A stretch of 37,072 nt of DNA. Origin: Caloramator sp. (GTDB lineage: Bacteria; Bacillota; Clostridia; Clostridiales; Caloramatoraceae). Location of the stretch: the NCBI GenBank assembly GCA_026417075.1, contig JAOADY010000035.1, forward strand, positions 1 through 37,072, in the 5' to 3' direction. This document shows, one piece after another, positions 35,043 through 37,072 of this stretch. Below the pieces are notes generated by a model, which saw only the letters and a program-made list of their open reading frames with translations, ran no database searches and had not been told where the DNA came from. The position numbers and the translations under genes were made by a program. How positions within the stretch are numbered: position 1 is the first letter of the stretch; every line of letters starts with the position of its first letter.

Positions 35043-35948
35043 ATGGGGGAAGTTATAGTTAGGGAAATAAGATACAAAAACTATGGCAAATGCTTAGAAA
35101 TTTCAAATGGAAATATTGATGCTGTAATTACTATAGATTGTGGACCTAGGATTATTAGGTTTGGATTTATTGGAGGGGAAAATGAATTTTGCGACGATGC
35201 TCCTGTTGAAATGAACATTGATGATGGCAAATTTTATTTAAGGGGAGGACACAGGCTTTGGCACAGCCCTGAAAGTATGCCTCGAACCTATATGCCGGAT
35301 AATAAACCTTTAAAGGTTGAAAAAATAAAAAATGGAGTAGTTGTAACTCAGGATGTAGAGCCTTATGTCCAAATGCAGAAAAAGATTGAGATAACCATGG
35401 AGAAAAGTTCAAACAAAGTAAAAATTGTACACCATCTTATAAATAAAAACGCTTGGAGTATTGAGGCATCAGCTTGGGCACTTTCAATCATGGCACCTGG
35501 AGGACTTGAAGTTATACCTCAGCCTAAAAGAGAGACAGGCCTTTTACCAAATAGAAATATAGCCCTTTGGCCCTATGCAAAGATGAACGATTCTAGGGTT
35601 TACTGGGGAGAAAAATTTATAACCCTAAGCCAAAATAAAGAGATGAAGATGGCTTTTAAGATAGGAATTAATAATGAAGAGGGCTGGGCAGCATATTTTA
35701 ACCACGGCAACCTTTTTATAAAGCGTTATGAGCACTTCATGGACAAAAGATACCCTGATTTTGGGGTATCCTATGAAACCTACACTACGGATTTTATGCT
35801 TGAGATGGAAACTCTCTCTCCTTTGACGTTAATAAACCCAGAGGAAGAAATTATACATACTGAAGAGTGGGAGCTTATAAAAGATGTTACAAGACCAGAT
35901 GCTAAAGATGAGAAGCAGATAGAGGATGTGATTAGAAAATATATATAA
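35043..35948 (+). CDS. DUF4380 protein (galactose-mutarotase-like fold)
   Basis: 301 residues, no signal peptide or membrane segment. ITIDCGPRIIRFGFIGG (about 30-45) and GGHRLWHSPESMP (68-80) are the hallmarks of DUF4380, a family with the beta-sandwich of aldose 1-epimerases and carbohydrate-binding enzymes. Its catalytic role is not known to me. Its nearness to the AraD-like gene suggests that it handles a sugar or sugar phosphate in the same route. ATG 35043 behind TTGGAGGG. A strong terminator follows 11 bp after the stop. Confidence 0.8.
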   Translation: MGEVIVREIRYKNYGKCLEISNGNIDAVITIDCGPRIIRFGFIGGENEFCDDAPVEMNIDDGKFYLRGGHRLWHSPESMPRTYMPDNKPLKVEKIKNGVVVTQDVEPYVQMQKKIEITMEKSSNKVKIVHHLINKNAWSIEASAWALSIMAPGGLEVIPQPKRETGLLPNRNIALWPYAKMNDSRVYWGEKFITLSQNKEMKMAFKIGINNEEGWAAYFNHGNLFIKRYEHFMDKRYPDFGVSYETYTTDFMLEMETLSPLTLINPEEEIIHTEEWELIKDVTRPDAKDEKQIEDVIRKYI

Positions 35949-35959
35949 AAAAGTTCCAC

Positions 35960-36010
35960 CCAGTTGAAAAGTGACAAATTTATAAGTGTGTCATTTTCAA
36001 CTGGTTTTTT
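35960..36010 (+). terminator. Terminator after the DUF4380 gene
   Basis: CCAGTTGAAAA 35960-35970 pairs with TTTTCAACTGG 35994-36004 and TGACA 35972-35976 with TGTCA 35989-35993 (one bulged G), loop of 12 bases, then TTTTTT 36005-36010. Confidence 0.93.
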
Positions 36011-36064
36011 ATAGCTTCATAACTTCATTGTGATTTGAAATTATATCAGCTTATATATCTAATA

Positions 36065-36096
36065 ATAGTTTATAAATATAAACTATATGGTATACT
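36065..36096 (+). promoter_or_regulatory. Palindrome and -10 box of the mntA-hepT promoter
   Basis: ATAGTTTAT 36065-36073 and ATAAACTAT 36078-36086 form a perfect inverted repeat with a four-base centre. It ends five bases before TATACT (36091-36096), a good -10 box; a -35 at 36068-36073 would lie inside the palindrome and is weak. The likely operator position suggests repression at this promoter, for example by the toxin-antitoxin complex. The protein that binds is inferred, not seen. Confidence 0.5.
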
Positions 36097-36134
36097 TTAA
36101 TTAGGAAATTTAATTTCAGAGAGGGTGATTCTGA

Positions 36135-36422
36135 ATGTTGACTGCAAGTAATATAAGAGAATCAATAAATGATATTGTAAAAAAATATCCAATAAAGAAA
36201 ATATCATTATTTGGATCTTATGCTGATGGCAATGCAGATGAAGACAGCGATATTGATTTGCTTATTGAATTTACATCTTCTAACGTATCTTTATTTATGT
36301 TATATGATATAAAAGAAGAAATAGAAAATAGATTGCATAAAGATGTAGATTTGATTCATGCACCTATAGATGAAAATTCGTTAATAAAAATTAGTAAGGT
36401 GATTGATATTTATGAACAATAG
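36135..36422 (+). CDS. mntA: Minimal nucleotidyltransferase antitoxin MntA
   Basis: 95 residues. The catalytic motif GSYADGNADEDSDIDLLIE gives G27, S28, D39 and D41 (GSX10DXD); D72 in KDVDLI is the third metal ligand. In known MntA/HepT pairs this enzyme AMPylates the toxin tyrosine and so silences it. ATG 36135 behind GAGGGTGAT. Overlaps hepT by 11 bp. Family assignment is from motif and operon. Confidence 0.9.
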   Translation: MLTASNIRESINDIVKKYPIKKISLFGSYADGNADEDSDIDLLIEFTSSNVSLFMLYDIKEEIENRLHKDVDLIHAPIDENSLIKISKVIDIYEQ

Positions 36423-36750
36423 AGATTTTCAAATAATAAAAAAGATACTTTCCGAAATAGTGGTGATTGAAGAAATAATAGAAGGATATAATTTAGAAGA
36501 ATTTTTAAATGATGAAAAAACTAAAAGAGCTTCGTGTATGACTCTTATAAATATTGGTGAGCTTGTAAAAAATCTTACTGATGAATTTAAAGAAACTTAT
36601 AGTAATATTCCGTGGCGAGGGATTGCAGGAATGAGAGATATTACTGCACATAAATATCAAACTTTAAAGATGGGTGATGTGTGGTTTACATTACAGAATG
36701 AAATTCCAACTTTAAAAGATAAACTAATTCAAATACTTGACAATATTTAG
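36412..36750 (+). CDS. hepT: HEPN-domain toxin HepT (DUF86)
   Basis: 112 residues, all helical. The RX4HXY motif is R75, H80 and Y82 in MRDITAHKYQ; MTLINIGELVKNLTDEF and IPWRGIAGMRDITAHKY are typical DUF86 text. HEPN proteins of this type are RNases; MntA transfers AMP to the tyrosine of this motif. ATG 36412 has AAGGTGAT nine bases upstream in the end of mntA; an in-frame TTG at 36403 overlaps that site. Confidence 0.9.
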   Translation: MNNRDFQIIKKILSEIVVIEEIIEGYNLEEFLNDEKTKRASCMTLINIGELVKNLTDEFKETYSNIPWRGIAGMRDITAHKYQTLKMGDVWFTLQNEIPTLKDKLIQILDNI

Positions 36751-36935
36751 ATATAAAAATTGATAAAATGCAAATTTTAATTCCTTATTTTATTTATACA
36801 TTTGATGTTATTATATTCTGCCTGTATTTAATGTTAGGATTGAAAAAAACTATCAGTGTATGCTGTATTCTTAATAAATATAACAAGCAATGTTTTATAT
36901 CTAACGAAAATCTTTTCTTTTTTAAGAAAAGACAG

Positions 36936-36971
36936 GCTGTTGACAAACAAATTTTGTCAGCAGCTTTTTTT
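36936..36971 (+). terminator. Terminator in the spacer after hepT
   Basis: GCTGTTGACAAA 36936-36947 pairs with TTTGTCAGCAGC 36953-36964 (one G-U), five-base loop, then TTTTTTT. Upstream, TCTTTTCTT 36911-36919 pairs with AAGAAAAGA 36924-36932. The 290-bp spacer otherwise shows no convincing gene: a 69-codon frame from 36768 lacks a ribosome binding site and runs through this stem. Confidence 0.88.
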
Positions 36972-37040
36972 GCGTAGCAAAAAGGATTTTAAAAATTTAT
37001 GTAGAATTATATATATAGAAATAAATTTTGGAGGTATCCC

Positions 37041-37072
37041 ATGATTAATGAAATTAAATCCAAACAACAAAA
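37041..37072 (+). CDS. Start of a gene cut off by the window end
   Basis: TTTTGGAGG at 37026-37034 is seven bases upstream of ATG 37041, then the frame reads MINEIKSKQQ and runs off the end at 37072. Only ten codons are seen, so no family can be named. It would lie after the hepT terminator as a separate unit. Confidence 0.5.
   Translation, partial: MINEIKSKQQ

Noticed and set aside
36768-36977. 69-codon frame after hepT
   Set aside because: No ribosome binding site, low-complexity AT-rich codons, and it crosses the terminator at 36936-36971.

Overview
The window is chromosomal DNA of a low-GC Gram-positive anaerobe of the class Clostridia. Evidence: AT-rich composition, AGA/AGG-rich codon use, strong GGAGG ribosome binding sites, and a gene order typical of that class (tuf | S10-spc-alpha superoperon with a KOW protein between map and infA, rpsD inside the alpha cluster, then ecfA1-ecfA2-ecfT-truA and rplM-rpsI). 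The AmmeMemoRadiSam genes fit an anaerobe. A genus cannot be fixed from the sequence alone.

Layout. 1-142: end of tuf with a terminator. 200-15993: the ribosomal superoperon, with a sigma-A-like promoter, a structured leader of about 200 nt, then rpsJ-rplC-rplD-rplW-rplB-rpsS-rplV-rpsC-rplP-rpmC-rpsQ-rplN-rplX-rplE-rpsN-rpsH-rplF-rplR-rpsE-rpmD-rplO-secY-adk-map-KOW-infA-rpmJ-rpsM-rpsK-rpsD-rpoA-rplQ and a terminator. All read rightward, mostly with gaps under 30 bp. The few wider gaps tend to carry hairpins. 16033-20340: ECF transporter energy module, truA, then a new promoter, an L13-type leader, rplM-rpsI and a terminator.

20341-37072 is accessory or housekeeping sequence in small units. 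After a gene-free stretch with a GC-richer island and a 15-bp direct repeat come a two-domain sulfurtransferase, a leftward metallo-beta-lactamase-fold hydrolase, a CwlD-type amidase, an AmmeMemoRadiSam pair (MEMO-AMMECR1 fusion plus radical SAM enzyme), a leftward Na/Pi cotransporter with a PhoU tail, and a leftward Hsp20. Next are a two-helicase unit (MrfA-like DEAD-box helicase plus a compact UvrD-like helicase), a TIGR01212-type radical SAM protein, an AraD-like epimerase with a DUF4380 sugar-binding-fold protein, and a MntA/HepT (MNT/HEPN) toxin-antitoxin pair with a palindrome at its promoter. The window ends at the first codons of another gene.

The first 20 kb is a conventional translation/secretion cluster. 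The points most worth a second look are the S10 leader fold, the unexplained island and repeats after rpsI, the AmmeMemoRadiSam pair, the helicase pair, the AraD-like enzyme with altered catalytic positions beside DUF4380, and the palindrome at the mntA/hepT promoter. No clearly new multi-gene system is proven by the sequence.
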